A DNA stretch of 64,000 nt from Cellulomonas sp. Root930 (GCA_001429255.1 LMJI01000002.1:62001-126000); one strand, 5' to 3'. Positions 54,331 to 62,871 are shown, counted from the stretch's first letter. Numbers and translations are program-made. The notes: generated by a model not told the origin, from the letters alone.

Positions 54331-55407
54331 TCAGGGACGTGCGGGCTCCCGGTTGTCCGGATCTGCGCTGCCCAGGCGGCTGGCCAGGAGCCGTCGGAAC
54401 GACTCGAGGCGGGCGGCGCGCGCCTCGCGGGTCTGGTCGTCCGGCGCAGCGGCCACCCAGTCGTCGAGCGCGCAGTCCGGGGCGTCGTCCGCGTGCGTGC
54501 ACCCGCGCGGACACTCCTCGGCCACCTCCGCGAGGTCCGCGAATGCGCCCAGCAGGTGCTGCGGATCCACGTGCGCGAGCCCGAACGACCGCACCCCCGG
54601 GGTGTCGATGACCCACGTGGGTGTGGAGGTTCCCGGCACGCGCAGCGCCACCGCGGAGCTCGACGTGTGCCGCCCGCGGCCCGTGACGTCGTTCACGACG
54701 CCCACCGCGCGGTAGGTGCCCGGCACCAGAGCGTTCACCAGCGTCGACTTGCCGACGCCGGAGTGCCCGACCAGCACGGAGGTCTTGCCCTCCAGGGCCG
54801 CGCGCACGTCGTCGAGCCCGTGGATGATCCGGCCGCCGACGGACTTCTCCGCGCTGGTCACCACCACCTCGACCCCGATCGGCGCGTACATCCCGACCAG
54901 CTCCGCCGGATCCGCCAGGTCCGCCTTGGTCAGGGCCAGCAGGGCGTCCATGCGTGCGTCGTAGGCCGCGGCGACGCAGCGGTCGATCATGCGCGTGCGG
55001 GGCTCGGGATCGGCCAGCGCGGTGACGATCACCAGCTGGTCCGCGTTCGCGACGATGATCCGCTCGATCGGGTCGGTGTCGTCCGCGGTCCGGCGCAGGA
55101 CCGTCCGGCGCTCACCGATCCGCACGATCCGGGACAGGGAGCCGTCGTCGCCGGACGTGTCACCGACGATGTCCACCCGGTCACCCGGCACCACTCGGTC
55201 GCGGCCGAGCTCCCGGGCCTTCATCGCGATCGCCACGCGCTCGTCGGGACCGTCGGGGTCGACGAGGATCGCGTAGCGCCCGCGGTCGACGGCGGTGACC
55301 AGGGCCACCTCGGCGTCGGCGTGCTCGGGGCGCTGCTTGGTCCGCGGGCGCGAGCCGCGACCGGGACGGATGCGGACGTCCCGCTCGTCGTAGCGCCGGG
55401 CTCCCAT
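54331..55407 (-). CDS. rsgA: Ribosome small-subunit GTPase
   Basis: 358-residue circularly permuted GTPase assisting 30S maturation. OB-fold domain (~35-110), then permuted GTPase motifs: LTKADLADP (G4) before VGHSGVGKSTLVNAL (G1) and VIDTPGVRSFG (G3), and a C-terminal zinc knuckle (CPRGCTHADDAPDC). Longer basic N-terminus than E. coli, usual for actinobacteria. Its ATG shares a base with the aroA stop, so both are on one transcript. Confidence 0.95.
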   Translation of the reverse strand: MGARRYDERDVRIRPGRGSRPRTKQRPEHADAEVALVTAVDRGRYAILVDPDGPDERVAIAMKARELGRDRVVPGDRVDIVGDTSGDDGSLSRIVRIGERRTVLRRTADDTDPIERIIVANADQLVIVTALADPEPRTRMIDRCVAAAYDARMDALLALTKADLADPAELVGMYAPIGVEVVVTSAEKSVGGRIIHGLDDVRAALEGKTSVLVGHSGVGKSTLVNALVPGTYRAVGVVNDVTGRGRHTSSSAVALRVPGTSTPTWVIDTPGVRSFGLAHVDPQHLLGAFADLAEVAEECPRGCTHADDAPDCALDDWVAAAPDDQTREARAARLESFRRLLASRLGSADPDNREPARP

Positions 55408-56687
55408 CAGGCCAGCACGGCCGATCCGAGCATGCCGCCCCAGAGCCCCACGAAGTCGGGGAGCGTCTTGGCGGTCGTCGCGACGTCCTCGACCTCCACG
55501 CCCGGGACCCGCAGCCCGATCAGCGCGCCCGCGGTGGCCATCCGGTGGTCCTCGTAGGTGTGCCAGGTGCCGCCCGACAGCGGGCGTGGGGTGATGACCA
55601 GCCCGTCCGACGTCTGCTCCGCCTGGCCGCCCAGCCGGGTGATCTCGGCGGCCAGCGCGGCGAGCCGGTCGGTCTCGTGCCCGCGCAGGTGGGCGATGCC
55701 CCGCAGCCGCGTGGGGGAGTCGGCCAGCGTGGCGAGCCCGGCGATGGTCGGCGCGATCTCGCCGGCCGCGTGCAGGTCCAGGTCGACGCCGCGGATCACG
55801 CCGGTGCCGGTGACGCTCAGCACGTCACCGTCGAGCCGCGTGGTGGCGCCCATCCGCTCGAGGATCCCCGGCAGCAGGCCCCCCGGCTGCGTCGTCTGCG
55901 TCGGCCAGCCCGGCACGCGCACGGTCCCGCCGGCCACAAGGGCCGCGCACAGGAACGGCGCTGCGTTGGACAGGTCCGGCTCCACGCGCACGTCGCGCCC
56001 GGCGATCGGACCCGGCGCCACCTGCCAGATCGCGGGGCGGGAGTCGTCCACGTGCACCCCGGCCTCGCGCAGCAGGGCGACGGTCATCTCGATGTGCGGC
56101 AGGCTCGGCAGCGTTCGGCCGGTGTGCCGCAGGGTCAGCCCGCGCTCGAACCGCGCGGCGGCGAGCAGCAGCCCGGAGACGAACTGGCTGGACGCGGACG
56201 CGTCCACGTCGACCTGACCCCCGAGCACGGAGCCGTGGCCGTGCACGGTGAACGGCAGGTGCCCGGCCTCGCCGTGCTCCTCGACGCGCACGCCCAGGGT
56301 GCGCAGCGCCGTGAGCACCGGGCCCATCGGCCGGGCGAGCGCGGAGTCGTCGCCGTCGAACCGGACCGGGCCGTCCGCGAGTGCCGCGACGGCGGGCAGG
56401 AACCGCATGACCGTCCCCGCGAGCCCGCAGTGCACGGCGGTCGACCCCTGGACCGGGCCGGGCGTGACCACCCAGTCGCTGCCGTCCTCGTCGATCCGCG
56501 CGCCCAGGCTGGCGAGCGCGGCCGCCATCAGACGCGTGTCGCGGGACCGCAGCGCGCCGCGCAGGCGGCCGGTGGAGCCGGCGAGCGCGGCGAGGACCAG
56601 GTAGCGGTTGGTCAGCGACTTGGAGCCGGGCACCTCGACGAGCGCGTCCAGCGGGGCGTCGGCGAGCGGTGCGGTCCACAGGTCCAT
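55407..56687 (-). CDS. aroA: 3-Phosphoshikimate 1-carboxyvinyltransferase (EPSP synthase)
   Basis: 426-residue enzyme of the shikimate pathway joining PEP to shikimate-3-phosphate. Signs: [68 protein letters not shown], and [15 protein letters not shown]. Two repeated inverse alpha/beta domains; normal length. In actinobacteria aroA-rsgA-hisN near a SigR/RsrA pair is a common arrangement, and all are present here. Confidence 0.96.
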   Translation of the reverse strand: MDLWTAPLADAPLDALVEVPGSKSLTNRYLVLAALAGSTGRLRGALRSRDTRLMAAALASLGARIDEDGSDWVVTPGPVQGSTAVHCGLAGTVMRFLPAVAALADGPVRFDGDDSALARPMGPVLTALRTLGVRVEEHGEAGHLPFTVHGHGSVLGGQVDVDASASSQFVSGLLLAAARFERGLTLRHTGRTLPSLPHIEMTVALLREAGVHVDDSRPAIWQVAPGPIAGRDVRVEPDLSNAAPFLCAALVAGGTVRVPGWPTQTTQPGGLLPGILERMGATTRLDGDVLSVTGTGVIRGVDLDLHAAGEIAPTIAGLATLADSPTRLRGIAHLRGHETDRLAALAAEITRLGGQAEQTSDGLVITPRPLSGGTWHTYEDHRMATAGALIGLRVPGVEVEDVATTAKTLPDFVGLWGGMLGSAVLA

Positions 56688-56694
56688 GGCCCCC

Positions 56695-56700
56695 AGGCTA
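56695..56700 (-). promoter_or_regulatory. -10 element of aroA-rsgA (leaderless)
   Basis: TAGCCT on the minus strand, seven bases before the ATG at 56687. Confidence 0.55.
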
Positions 56701-56740
56701 TCCGGGGTGCCGACGAGCGCTGTGAGCGTCTCAGGCCCCC

Positions 56741-57253
56741 TCAGTCGGACGCCTTCGCCGCCGCGTGCTCGCTGCGGGCCTTCTGCACGCGCCAGCTGAT
56801 CCCGGGACGGCCCTCGAGGTCGACCCCGGCGATCAGGGCGCCGCCCGTGAACGCGAGAGCGCGCACGAGCTTGTCGCGGCGGGCGCGCCGCAGCAGCGGA
56901 TCCTCGCCCTTGACGCGCTTGGTGGGCAGGTTGAGCAGGACGAGCGGAGCCGTCAGCGCCGCGAGCGCGAGCGCGGCCGTGCGTGGAGCCTTGCCGACCG
57001 CGAGCAGCACCCCGGCCGCGGCCAGCGCGGCACCGTGCGCCTGGACGATCGTGGTCAGCTGACGGTCGCTGAGCTCACGTCCCAGCACCTCGCCCGCAGG
57101 GCCGTTCAGCGCGGGCTCGGGGAGCCGGCGGCGCAGCGTCGTCAGCGCCCCGCGGGCGTCGGCCGCGTGCGCGGCGGGGTGCCGGACGACGTCGAGGCCC
57201 TCGGTGACGAACCACGAGGCGAACAGGGGACGCGCGATTCGGCGCAGCAGCAC
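56741..57253 (-). CDS. DoxX family membrane protein
   Basis: 170 residues, about four helices; [27 protein letters not shown] start and [21 protein letters not shown] fit DoxX-type proteins. DoxX proteins form membrane complexes linked to thiol and oxidative stress in mycobacteria (knowledge). GGAGGAGCT before the GTG is a strong RBS. It follows the ferritin gene by 11 bases, so the two are probably one stress-related unit. Confidence 0.83.
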   Translation of the reverse strand: MLLRRIARPLFASWFVTEGLDVVRHPAAHAADARGALTTLRRRLPEPALNGPAGEVLGRELSDRQLTTIVQAHGAALAAAGVLLAVGKAPRTAALALAALTAPLVLLNLPTKRVKGEDPLLRRARRDKLVRALAFTGGALIAGVDLEGRPGISWRVQKARSEHAAAKASD

Positions 57254-57264
57254 GGCAGCTCCTC

Positions 57265-57810
57265 CTACAGGGCGCCGCCGGCGGCGGACGGCGCGTCGGC
57301 GGACTCGCCACCGTCGCCGATCTGCTCGCGGGCGACGTAGTTCTCGAGGTCGAACAGGTTGTCGCCGGCACGCGTGGCGACCGTGAGCAGCGTGGTCGCG
57401 GAGGCGACCTCCTCCACCTGCTCCTTGAGGAACCAGAGCAGGAACTGCTCGCCCAGGGCGTCGCCCTCCGCGCGGGCGGCCGCGAAGATCGCCTCGATCT
57501 GCGAGGTGACCTGCTTCTCCTGCTGGAGCGCCAGGCCGATCGGCTCGGTGACCTGGGTGAAGTCGTTGCGCACGGGGCTGCCGGCGGGGATCGCCACCGG
57601 GAGGTCCCGGTCCAGCAGGTACTGCACGATCATCAGGGCGTGGTTGCGCTCTTCGATCGCCTGCCGGTAGTAGTGCCGCGCCAGCTGGGGGAGGTCCTGC
57701 CCGTCGAACCACACGGCGATCGCCACGTACTGCTGGTGGGCGTCGAACTCGTGGCCGATCTGCTCGCGGAGCAGGCGCAGGAAGGTGGAGTCCGCGGCGG
57801 TCGTCGTCAT
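57265..57810 (-). CDS. Ferritin
   Basis: 181-residue iron-storage four-helix bundle. Ferroxidase residues: Glu in [15 protein letters not shown], Glu and His in [14 protein letters not shown], Glu in ALQQEKQV, and Gln/Glu in [11 protein letters not shown]. No haem-binding Met was evident, so ferritin rather than bacterioferritin. A Ser/Gly/Ala-rich tail of ~18 residues extends past the usual end. Leaderless start. Confidence 0.92.
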   Translation of the reverse strand: MTTTAADSTFLRLLREQIGHEFDAHQQYVAIAVWFDGQDLPQLARHYYRQAIEERNHALMIVQYLLDRDLPVAIPAGSPVRNDFTQVTEPIGLALQQEKQVTSQIEAIFAAARAEGDALGEQFLLWFLKEQVEEVASATTLLTVATRAGDNLFDLENYVAREQIGDGGESADAPSAAGGAL

Positions 57811-57816
57811 GCCGCC

Positions 57817-57822
57817 AACCTA
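57817..57822 (-). promoter_or_regulatory. -10 element of the ferritin gene (leaderless)
   Basis: TAGGTT on the minus strand, six bases before the ATG at 57810. Confidence 0.5.
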
Positions 57823-57849
57823 GTGCGCGGTCCGGTGGTTGGCACGGGT

Positions 57850-57877
57850 GGGAATGGCGCGCGTCTCCGTGCCGTTG
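57850..57877 (+). promoter_or_regulatory. SigR-type promoter upstream of sigR
   Basis: GGGAAT (57850-57855), 18 bases, then GTTG (57874-57877; preceded by C). This is the SigR/SigH consensus (GGAAT-N18-GTT). An in-frame ATG at 57886 lies where transcription should begin, and the frame stays open into sigR, adding 59 residues. The promoter therefore closes a positive loop and may make a longer SigR'. Confidence 0.8.
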
Positions 57878-57942
57878 TGCCCACCATGACCTGCTCTACC
57901 GACACGCGACCTGCGACGGCGCCCGTGACCGGGTGGGCGATC

Positions 57943-57960
57943 GGTGTCCCCGTAGACACC
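57943..57960 (+). repeat. Inverted repeat inside the SigR' extension
   Basis: GGTGTC-6-GACACC. Lies between the SigR-type promoter and the sigR start; possible RNA hairpin or binding site, function unknown. Confidence 0.35.
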
Positions 57961-58048
57961 ATTCCCGCCCAGAGGTCCGCGCAGATGCAGTCCGCCGGGG
58001 TGAATGTGGCGTGGCCCACCCCGGTCGGTGGTCCTCAGACTCCGGGAC

Positions 58049-58054
58049 TAGGCT
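58049..58054 (+). promoter_or_regulatory. Housekeeping -10 element of sigR
   Basis: TAGGCT, eight bases before the ATG at 58063; would yield the short SigR from a near-leaderless transcript. Confidence 0.5.
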
Positions 58055-58062
58055 CGTCCGCG

Positions 58063-58689
58063 ATGAGCGAGGACACGAACCGCGCGCCCGAGTCCGAGGG
58101 CGACGCTGCACGGACCGAGAGGTTCGAGGCCGAGGCGCTGGTCTACCTGGACCAGCTCTACGGTGCTGCCCTGCGGATGACGCGCAACCCGGCCGACGCC
58201 GAGGACCTGGTGCAGGAGACGTTCGCCAAGGCGTTCGCCGCGTTCCACCAGTACCGCCCGGGCACCAACCTCAAGGCGTGGCTGTACCGCATCCTCACCA
58301 ACACGTACATCAACTCGTACCGCAAGAAGCAGCGCGAGCCGCAGCAGTCCCGCTCCGAGGAGATCGAGGACTGGCAGCTGGCCCGCGCCGAGTCGCACAC
58401 GTCGAGGGGCCTTCGGTCTGCCGAGGCCGAGGCGCTCGACCACCTCCCGGACTCCGACGTCAAGGACGCGCTGCAGCGCCTGCCGGAGGAGTTCCGGATC
58501 GCGGTGTACCTCGCCGACGTCGAGGGCTTCGCGTACAAGGAGATCGCCGAGATCATGGGGACGCCGATCGGGACGGTGATGTCCCGGTTGCACCGCGGCC
58601 GCGCACAGCTGCGCGACCTGCTGTCGGATTACGCCCGCGGGCGTGGCCTGGTCGCGGTGGCCCCCACCGTGCCGGAGGGCGAACGATGA
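58063..58689 (+). CDS. sigR: Redox-stress ECF sigma factor SigR/SigH
   Basis: 208-residue ECF sigma factor directing the thiol-oxidative stress regulon. Region 2: [20 protein letters not shown] followed by [13 protein letters not shown] and [20 protein letters not shown]; region 4: [18 protein letters not shown] followed by [17 protein letters not shown]. The following gene is its anti-sigma RsrA, overlapping by four bases. Two starts are possible: ATG 58063 (short form, used here) and ATG 57886 (long form). The pair RsrA-SigR responds to disulfide stress (family knowledge). Confidence 0.94.
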   Translation: MSEDTNRAPESEGDAARTERFEAEALVYLDQLYGAALRMTRNPADAEDLVQETFAKAFAAFHQYRPGTNLKAWLYRILTNTYINSYRKKQREPQQSRSEEIEDWQLARAESHTSRGLRSAEAEALDHLPDSDVKDALQRLPEEFRIAVYLADVEGFAYKEIAEIMGTPIGTVMSRLHRGRAQLRDLLSDYARGRGLVAVAPTVPEGER

Positions 58690-58958
58690 ACGAGAGTGAC
58701 CTGTCGGCAGGCAACTGCGGCAACAACTGCGCGGACGCGCTGGACCGGCTGTGGGAGTACCTGGACGCCGAGCTCGGGGCGCCCGACGCCGAGACGGTCC
58801 GGGCGCACCTGGCCGAGTGCGAGGGCTGCCTCGAGGAGTACGACGTCGACGTCGTGGTGAAGACGATCGTGAAGCGCGGCTGCCAGGAGGCGGCCCCGGA
58901 GCACCTGCGGCTGAAGATCCACGAGCAGCTCACCGTCATGCGGGTCACGCTCGACTGA
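58686..58958 (+). CDS. rsrA: Redox-sensitive zinc anti-sigma factor
   Basis: 90-residue ZAS-family anti-sigma factor. The zinc/redox site is HLAECEGC (HxxxCxxC); additional cysteines are in GNCGNNCAD near the N-terminus and [10 protein letters not shown] near the C-terminus, as in RsrA. Reduced it binds SigR; on oxidation a disulfide forms, zinc leaves and SigR is freed. Overlaps sigR by ATGA. Followed by a strong shared terminator. Confidence 0.94.
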   Translation: MNESDLSAGNCGNNCADALDRLWEYLDAELGAPDAETVRAHLAECEGCLEEYDVDVVVKTIVKRGCQEAAPEHLRLKIHEQLTVMRVTLD

Positions 58959-58974
58959 GCGTCCGCAGAGAGAC

Positions 58975-59008
58975 GAAGGCCCGGTGCAGCGATGCTGCCC
59001 GGGCCTTC
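58975..59008. terminator. Bidirectional terminator between rsrA and the bL37 gene
   Basis: Stem GAAGGCCCGG / CCGGGCCTTC with an inner TGCAGC/GCTGC helix and a GAT loop, between convergent genes. Confidence 0.75.
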
Positions 59009-59029
59009 TGACTACCTGTCTGCCAACGC

Positions 59030-59104
59030 TCAGGCGTTGGGACGGTTGCCGTGGTTCGCTGCGCTGCCCTTGCGGGAGCGGCGCTTGCGGCCTCGCTTGC
59101 TCAT
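59030..59104 (-). CDS. 50S ribosomal protein bL37
   Basis: 24-residue Arg/Lys-rich peptide beginning MSKRGRKRRSRKG and ending NHGNRPNA, matching the actinobacteria-specific small ribosomal protein bL37 (AURKAIP1/COX24-like) first seen in mycobacterial 50S structures. GAGGAG lies five bases before the ATG. Its position next to sigR-rsrA and aroA is conserved in related genera as I recall it. Confidence 0.88.
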   Translation of the reverse strand: MSKRGRKRRSRKGSAANHGNRPNA

Positions 59105-59210
59105 GGGATCTCCTCGGTTGACGGCGCCCGTGCTGCACGCCGGACTCGCTCCATGGTCCCACATCTCACGTGCCCTCAAGTGCGCGGCCCTCGCGTCCGA
59201 TATCCAGAGC

Positions 59211-60299
59211 GTGAGCCACCCGACACAGTCCGTGATCCCGTTCCTGCACGCCCTCGCGAGCACGGGCGGATCCGACCTGCACTGCAAGGTCGGTTCCGCG
59301 CCCCGCGTGCGCGTCGACGGCCGGCTGCGCAAGCTGCAGGTCCCCGACCTCAAGCCGGCGGACACCGAGCGCATGCTCGAGGAGGTCCTGCCCGACGACC
59401 TGGTGGACACCTTCCGCGAGCACAAGGAGGCCGACTTCGCGTACTCCGTGTCCGGCGTCGGGCGGTTCCGCGTCAACGCCTACCAGGCGCGCGGCACGTA
59501 CGGCCTGGTCTTCCGCCGGGTAGCCGTCGGCGCCCAGGCGCTGGCCGAGCTGTCCCTGCCCGAGGTCATCGGCGAGCTGGCGCTGGAGCCCCGCGGGCTC
59601 GTGCTGGTGACCGGTCCGACCGGCTCCGGCAAGACGACGACCCTGGCGTCGATGGTCGACCTCATCAACACGCTGCGCGAGGTCAACATCGTCACCATCG
59701 AGGACCCGATCGAGATCCTGCACCAGGACAAGAAGTCGATCGTGTCCCAGCGTGAGGTGCGGCAGGACACGGCCGACTTCACGGTCGCGCTGCGCGCCGC
59801 GATGCGTCAGGACCCGGACGTGATCCTGGTCGGCGAGATGCGTGACGTCGAGACCGTCCGCGCGGCCCTGTCCGCCGCCGAGACCGGCCACCTGGTCCTG
59901 TCCACGCTGCACACCATCGACGCGGCCGAGACCATCAACCGCATCATCGACTTCTTCCCGCCGCACGAGCAGAAGCAGGTCCGCATCGCGCTGGCCCAGG
60001 CGCTGCGCGGGATCGTGTCCCAGCGCCTGGTGCGGCTGGCCAACGGCACCGGCCGTCGTCCGGCCATCGAGGTCATGGTCAACACCGGCCGCACCCGCGA
60101 CGCGATCCTGGACCCGGAGGACGCCCCGCCCCTGATCGACCTGATCCGGGAGGGCGACTTCTACAAGATGCAGACGTTCGACCAGCACCTGTTCCAGCTG
60201 GTCCGCGACGACATCATCACCTACGACGAGGCGCTCTCGGCGTCGACCAGCCCGCACGACCTCACGGTCGAGCTGCGGCAGGCCGGCCTCGTGTCCTGA
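59211..60299 (+). CDS. pilT: PilT-type retraction ATPase
   Basis: 362-residue hexameric secretion/pilus ATPase. N-terminal PAS-like domain (GGSDLHCKVGSAPRVRVDGRL), then VTGPTGSGKTTTLASMVD (Walker A), IVTIEDPIEI (Asp box), DVILVGEMRDVETV (Walker B), HLVLSTLHT (His box). Typical PilT length. The GTG at 59211 gives the normal N-terminus; the weak CGATAT seven bases upstream may be its -10. No other pilus genes are in the window, so it could power type IV pili or Flp-like machines encoded elsewhere. Confidence 0.93.
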   Translation: MSHPTQSVIPFLHALASTGGSDLHCKVGSAPRVRVDGRLRKLQVPDLKPADTERMLEEVLPDDLVDTFREHKEADFAYSVSGVGRFRVNAYQARGTYGLVFRRVAVGAQALAELSLPEVIGELALEPRGLVLVTGPTGSGKTTTLASMVDLINTLREVNIVTIEDPIEILHQDKKSIVSQREVRQDTADFTVALRAAMRQDPDVILVGEMRDVETVRAALSAAETGHLVLSTLHTIDAAETINRIIDFFPPHEQKQVRIALAQALRGIVSQRLVRLANGTGRRPAIEVMVNTGRTRDAILDPEDAPPLIDLIREGDFYKMQTFDQHLFQLVRDDIITYDEALSASTSPHDLTVELRQAGLVS

Positions 60300-60311
60300 A
60301 CCCTCCACTCG

Positions 60312-60344
60312 ACGAGCCCGTGACCCGTGTGGTCACGGGCTCGT
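60312..60344 (+). terminator. Terminator after pilT
   Basis: 14-bp perfect stem ACGAGCCCGTGACC / GGTCACGGGCTCGT with a five-base loop, then CTTG. Confidence 0.75.
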
Positions 60345-60360
60345 CTTGTCGTGCGGAAGA

Positions 60361-60433
60361 CGCGATATGACTCGAGATCTTGCGGCGACGCCCAACGCGA
60401 TATAACGTGTCTGTCGGAACGAGATATATCGCG
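60361..60433. promoter_or_regulatory. Three CGCGATAT boxes (PadR operators)
   Basis: CGCGATAT at 60361-60368 and 60396-60403 (plus strand) and at 60433-60426 (minus strand; the last overlaps the palindrome GATATATC). Boxes 2 and 3 flank the transcription start. AT-rich dyads with a CGCG arm fit PadR-family sites, and a padR gene closes the operon. Confidence 0.65.
60380..60408 (+). promoter_or_regulatory. Promoter of the DUF4097-padR operon
   Basis: TTGCGG (60380-60385), a 17-base spacer, TAACGT (60403-60408). Box 2 of the operator overlaps the -10. Confidence 0.6.
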
Positions 60434-60446
60434 AATGGAGAGCATC

Positions 60447-61262
60447 ATGGCAAGCGAGTCCTGGGTCGTCGCCGGCCCGCAGATCATCGAGATCGAGTCC
60501 GTCACGGACCTCCGGGTGCAGCTGGTGGGCGGCCGTGTCGACGTCGTCGCGCACGACGGGCCCGGCGCGCGGATCGAGGTGCACGACGTCGACGGGCGGC
60601 CCCTGGAGGTCAGCCTGTCCGACGGAGAGCTCCGGGTCGGCTACCAGTTCACGCTGGGCGGCTGGGACGGGTTCCTCGAGAAGTTCCGGAACTTCCGCGG
60701 CAAGGACCGTGCGGACGTGCACATCGCGATCCCGCGGGGCATCCGCGCCAAGGTCGGCACCGTGAGCGCCGACGGCCTGCTCGCCGGAGTGGCGGAGGAC
60801 GCCTCGGTGTCCACCGTCTCGGGCACGCTCATCACCGACGGCACCGTCGGCCGCCTGAGCGCCAACACCGTCTCGGGCGAGATCGTCGTGCGCAACCACC
60901 GTGGCGACCTCAAGCTCAACTCGGTCTCGGGCGAGCTCGCGGCCTCGGGGGAGCTGAGCCTCGTCCAGGCCAACTCGGTGTCCGGCTCGCTGACCCTGGA
61001 CGTGACGTCCGGGACCTCGAGCGTGACGGCGACGACGGTCTCCGGCGACGTCACGGTCCGCCTGCCCGCGGGCAAGGGCGTCCAGGTGAAGGGCCAGTCC
61101 GTCTCCGGGCGGCTCGTCGTGGACGGCGAGGAGTACAAGGGCACGTCACCGGGGCACCGGAAGGTCGACCTCCGCACGGGCGACGGCGCCTGCTTCGTCT
61201 CGTCGACCACCGTCTCCGGGCATCTCACGGTGCTGCGCGGCGCAGGGACCGGGGTCGCGTGA
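60447..61262 (+). CDS. DUF4097 beta-repeat protein
   Basis: 271 residues. After a ~90-residue start (GRVDVVAHDGPGARIEVHDV, a beta-rich lead), it has seven short beta repeats each centred on VSG (STVSGTL, NTVSGEI, NSVSGEL, NSVSGSL, TTVSGDV, QSVSGRL, TTVSGHL), as in DUF4097 beta-solenoid domains. No signal peptide or helix, so cytoplasmic or loosely membrane-bound. GGAG six bases before the ATG at 60447 decides the start over 60435. Coupled to padR by TGATG. Confidence 0.85.
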   Translation: MASESWVVAGPQIIEIESVTDLRVQLVGGRVDVVAHDGPGARIEVHDVDGRPLEVSLSDGELRVGYQFTLGGWDGFLEKFRNFRGKDRADVHIAIPRGIRAKVGTVSADGLLAGVAEDASVSTVSGTLITDGTVGRLSANTVSGEIVVRNHRGDLKLNSVSGELAASGELSLVQANSVSGSLTLDVTSGTSSVTATTVSGDVTVRLPAGKGVQVKGQSVSGRLVVDGEEYKGTSPGHRKVDLRTGDGACFVSSTTVSGHLTVLRGAGTGVA

Positions 61263-61876
61263 TGATGGCGCCCGTCTTCGCGCACGGACAGCTGCGCCTC
61301 TACCTGCTGTCGCTCCTGGAGAGCGGCCCCAAGCACGGCTACGAGCTCATCACGGCGCTCTCGGACCGCTTCGGGGGCACCTACCGGCCGAGCCCCGGCA
61401 CGGTCTACCCCCGGCTCGCCCGCCTCGAGGAGGAGGGCCTGGTCCAGCGGGTCGACGAGGAGCGCAAGAGCACGTACGCGCTCACCGAAGCCGGCTATGC
61501 CGAGCTCAACGCGCGTCGTGCCGAGCTGGGCCACCTCGAGGAGGGGATCGCGGAGTCGGTCCGGGAGCGTGCCGCCCAGGTGCGCGAGGACGTGCGGGGG
61601 TCCATGCGCGGCCTGCGCGCCGACCTCGCCGCGGCCGCCCAGCAGGCCCGCGCCGCGGCCGTCCCGCACCCCACGACCGACGTGCCGGACGACTCGCGGC
61701 TCGCGTCGCACGTCCGGTCCAAGGACGCCGAGGCGATGATCCAGCGGTTCCGCGACGAGATCCGCGCCGACCTGCGCCGGGCCGACGCGCGCGGAGCAGT
61801 CGAGCAGCTCACGCTCGACACCCTGCGGACGGTGCTGGACTCCGCGCTGACCGCCGTGCGTGGCACGCTGAGATGA
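61262..61876 (+). CDS. PadR family transcriptional regulator
   Basis: 204 residues: an N-terminal PadR winged helix (LRLYLLSLLESGPKHGYELI, RPSPGTVYPRLARLEEEGLV, TYALTEAGYAELN) and a C-terminal coiled-coil, Arg/Ala-rich part longer than in the short class. The usual PadR ligand is unknown. It most likely represses its own operon through the CGCGATAT boxes. DUF4097-PadR pairs are frequent in actinobacteria. Confidence 0.9.
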   Translation: MMAPVFAHGQLRLYLLSLLESGPKHGYELITALSDRFGGTYRPSPGTVYPRLARLEEEGLVQRVDEERKSTYALTEAGYAELNARRAELGHLEEGIAESVRERAAQVREDVRGSMRGLRADLAAAAQQARAAAVPHPTTDVPDDSRLASHVRSKDAEAMIQRFRDEIRADLRRADARGAVEQLTLDTLRTVLDSALTAVRGTLR

Positions 61877-61896
61877 CGCTCTGGGTCCGCTGGCTG

Positions 61897-62505
61897 TCAG
61901 GCGCCGTCGTCGGGCAGGCCGAGCCAGGAGTGCCAGCCGGTGTGCAGGACCAGCCAGGCCATCAGGCCGTACCCGGCCTGTCCTGGCAGGATCCCGTCGC
62001 CGGCGGCGAGGTCGCCCAGCCACTGGTCGTGGGCGGCCAGGGGCGTGTACATGTCGACGAAGGGCACCCGACGCCGGGTCGCCACATCCGCGTACGCGGC
62101 TGAGAGGTCGGCCAGCTTGTCCGCGTCGGCGGTGCCGCCCGGGGGTGGGCCGACGACGAACGCGGGGATCCGGCGCTGGTCCGCGACGTCGAGGATGTTG
62201 GCGAGGTTGAGCCGGCTGCGCGCGAGCGAGAGGCCGGCGGCGACGTCCGCCCGGCCGAGTGCGACGACGAGCCGGTTGTCGGCCTCGGGGGACAGGCGAC
62301 GAGTGACCTCCTCGTCCCACCGCGCTCCCAGGGCGGTGCTCGTCTCGCCGGGGACCGCGAGCGTCAGCACGGTGAGCGGCTCCGGGGTGGGGGTCCTGGC
62401 GGTCACGCGCCCGACCCAGCCGAGCCCCTTGGGGTCGCCCGCGCCGGCCACGAGCTCGTCGCCGACCACCGCCAGCCTCAGCGGCAGCTCGCCCACACGC
62501 CTCAC
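61897..62505 (-). CDS. SGNH/GDSL-like protein lacking the usual catalytic residues
   Basis: 202 residues with a flavodoxin-like SGNH fold, but the four signature blocks are altered. Block I is GDELVAGAGD (Glu instead of the nucleophile Ser); block III GRAD lacks the Asn; block V DGILPGQ has Leu in place of His. VPGETS at block II keeps its Gly. A binding or structural role, or a different chemistry, is more likely than ester hydrolysis. GTG start with a weak RBS. Convergent with padR. Confidence 0.75.
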   Translation of the reverse strand: MRRVGELPLRLAVVGDELVAGAGDPKGLGWVGRVTARTPTPEPLTVLTLAVPGETSTALGARWDEEVTRRLSPEADNRLVVALGRADVAAGLSLARSRLNLANILDVADQRRIPAFVVGPPPGGTADADKLADLSAAYADVATRRRVPFVDMYTPLAAHDQWLGDLAAGDGILPGQAGYGLMAWLVLHTGWHSWLGLPDDGA

Positions 62506-62613
62506 CTCTCGCCGTCTGACCCGTCGTGCGACGGCCGTCGCCGCACAGTGTCTCAGGCGGCGGCAGCGCCCGCCGGTTCATCGGCGGGCCTGTCGCGAGC
62601 GGGGGGGAGGGTG

Positions 62614-62784
62614 TCAGGCGCTGCGGTACGGGTGGCTCGGCAGGCCGGACGTCATGTCCGACCAGTCGGCGTGGGAGGCGGGCGGCGTGCTGCTGCCCAG
62701 GCCGTCGCGCCGGAGCGCGACGACCAGACGGGCGACCAGCCAGGCCGCGCTGGCGAGTGCGAGGACGATCCATACGGTGGTCAT
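62614..62784 (-). CDS. Tiny single-helix membrane protein
   Basis: 56 residues: one N-terminal helix (VWIVLALASAAWLVARLVVAL) and a polar tail ending DMTSGLPSHPYRSA. Divergent from the AraC-type gene; its ATG directly abuts the first GGCAGAA repeat, so it is probably controlled by the same protein. No family recognised. Confidence 0.6.
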   Translation of the reverse strand: MTTVWIVLALASAAWLVARLVVALRRDGLGSSTPPASHADWSDMTSGLPSHPYRSA

Positions 62785-62829
62785 GGCAGAAAGTCTCCGC
62801 CCGGGCAGAACGCGCCACGAGTGGCAGAA
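62785..62829. promoter_or_regulatory. Three phased GGCAGAA repeats
   Basis: GGCAGAA at 62785-62791, 62804-62810 and 62823-62829, exactly 19 bp apart. They lie just upstream of the -35 of the AraC-type gene and between the two divergent starts. Direct repeats about two helical turns apart are the usual form of AraC-family sites. Confidence 0.65.
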
Positions 62830-62842
62830 CTGACGCCTACCG

Positions 62843-62871
62843 TTGACATTCCGCCACTCCGTGCCGATGCT
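62843..62871 (+). promoter_or_regulatory. Promoter of the GlxA/AraC gene
   Basis: TTGACA (62843-62848), 17 bases, GATGCT (62866-62871), then six bases to the ATG: a leaderless-type promoter with a perfect -35. Confidence 0.6.
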
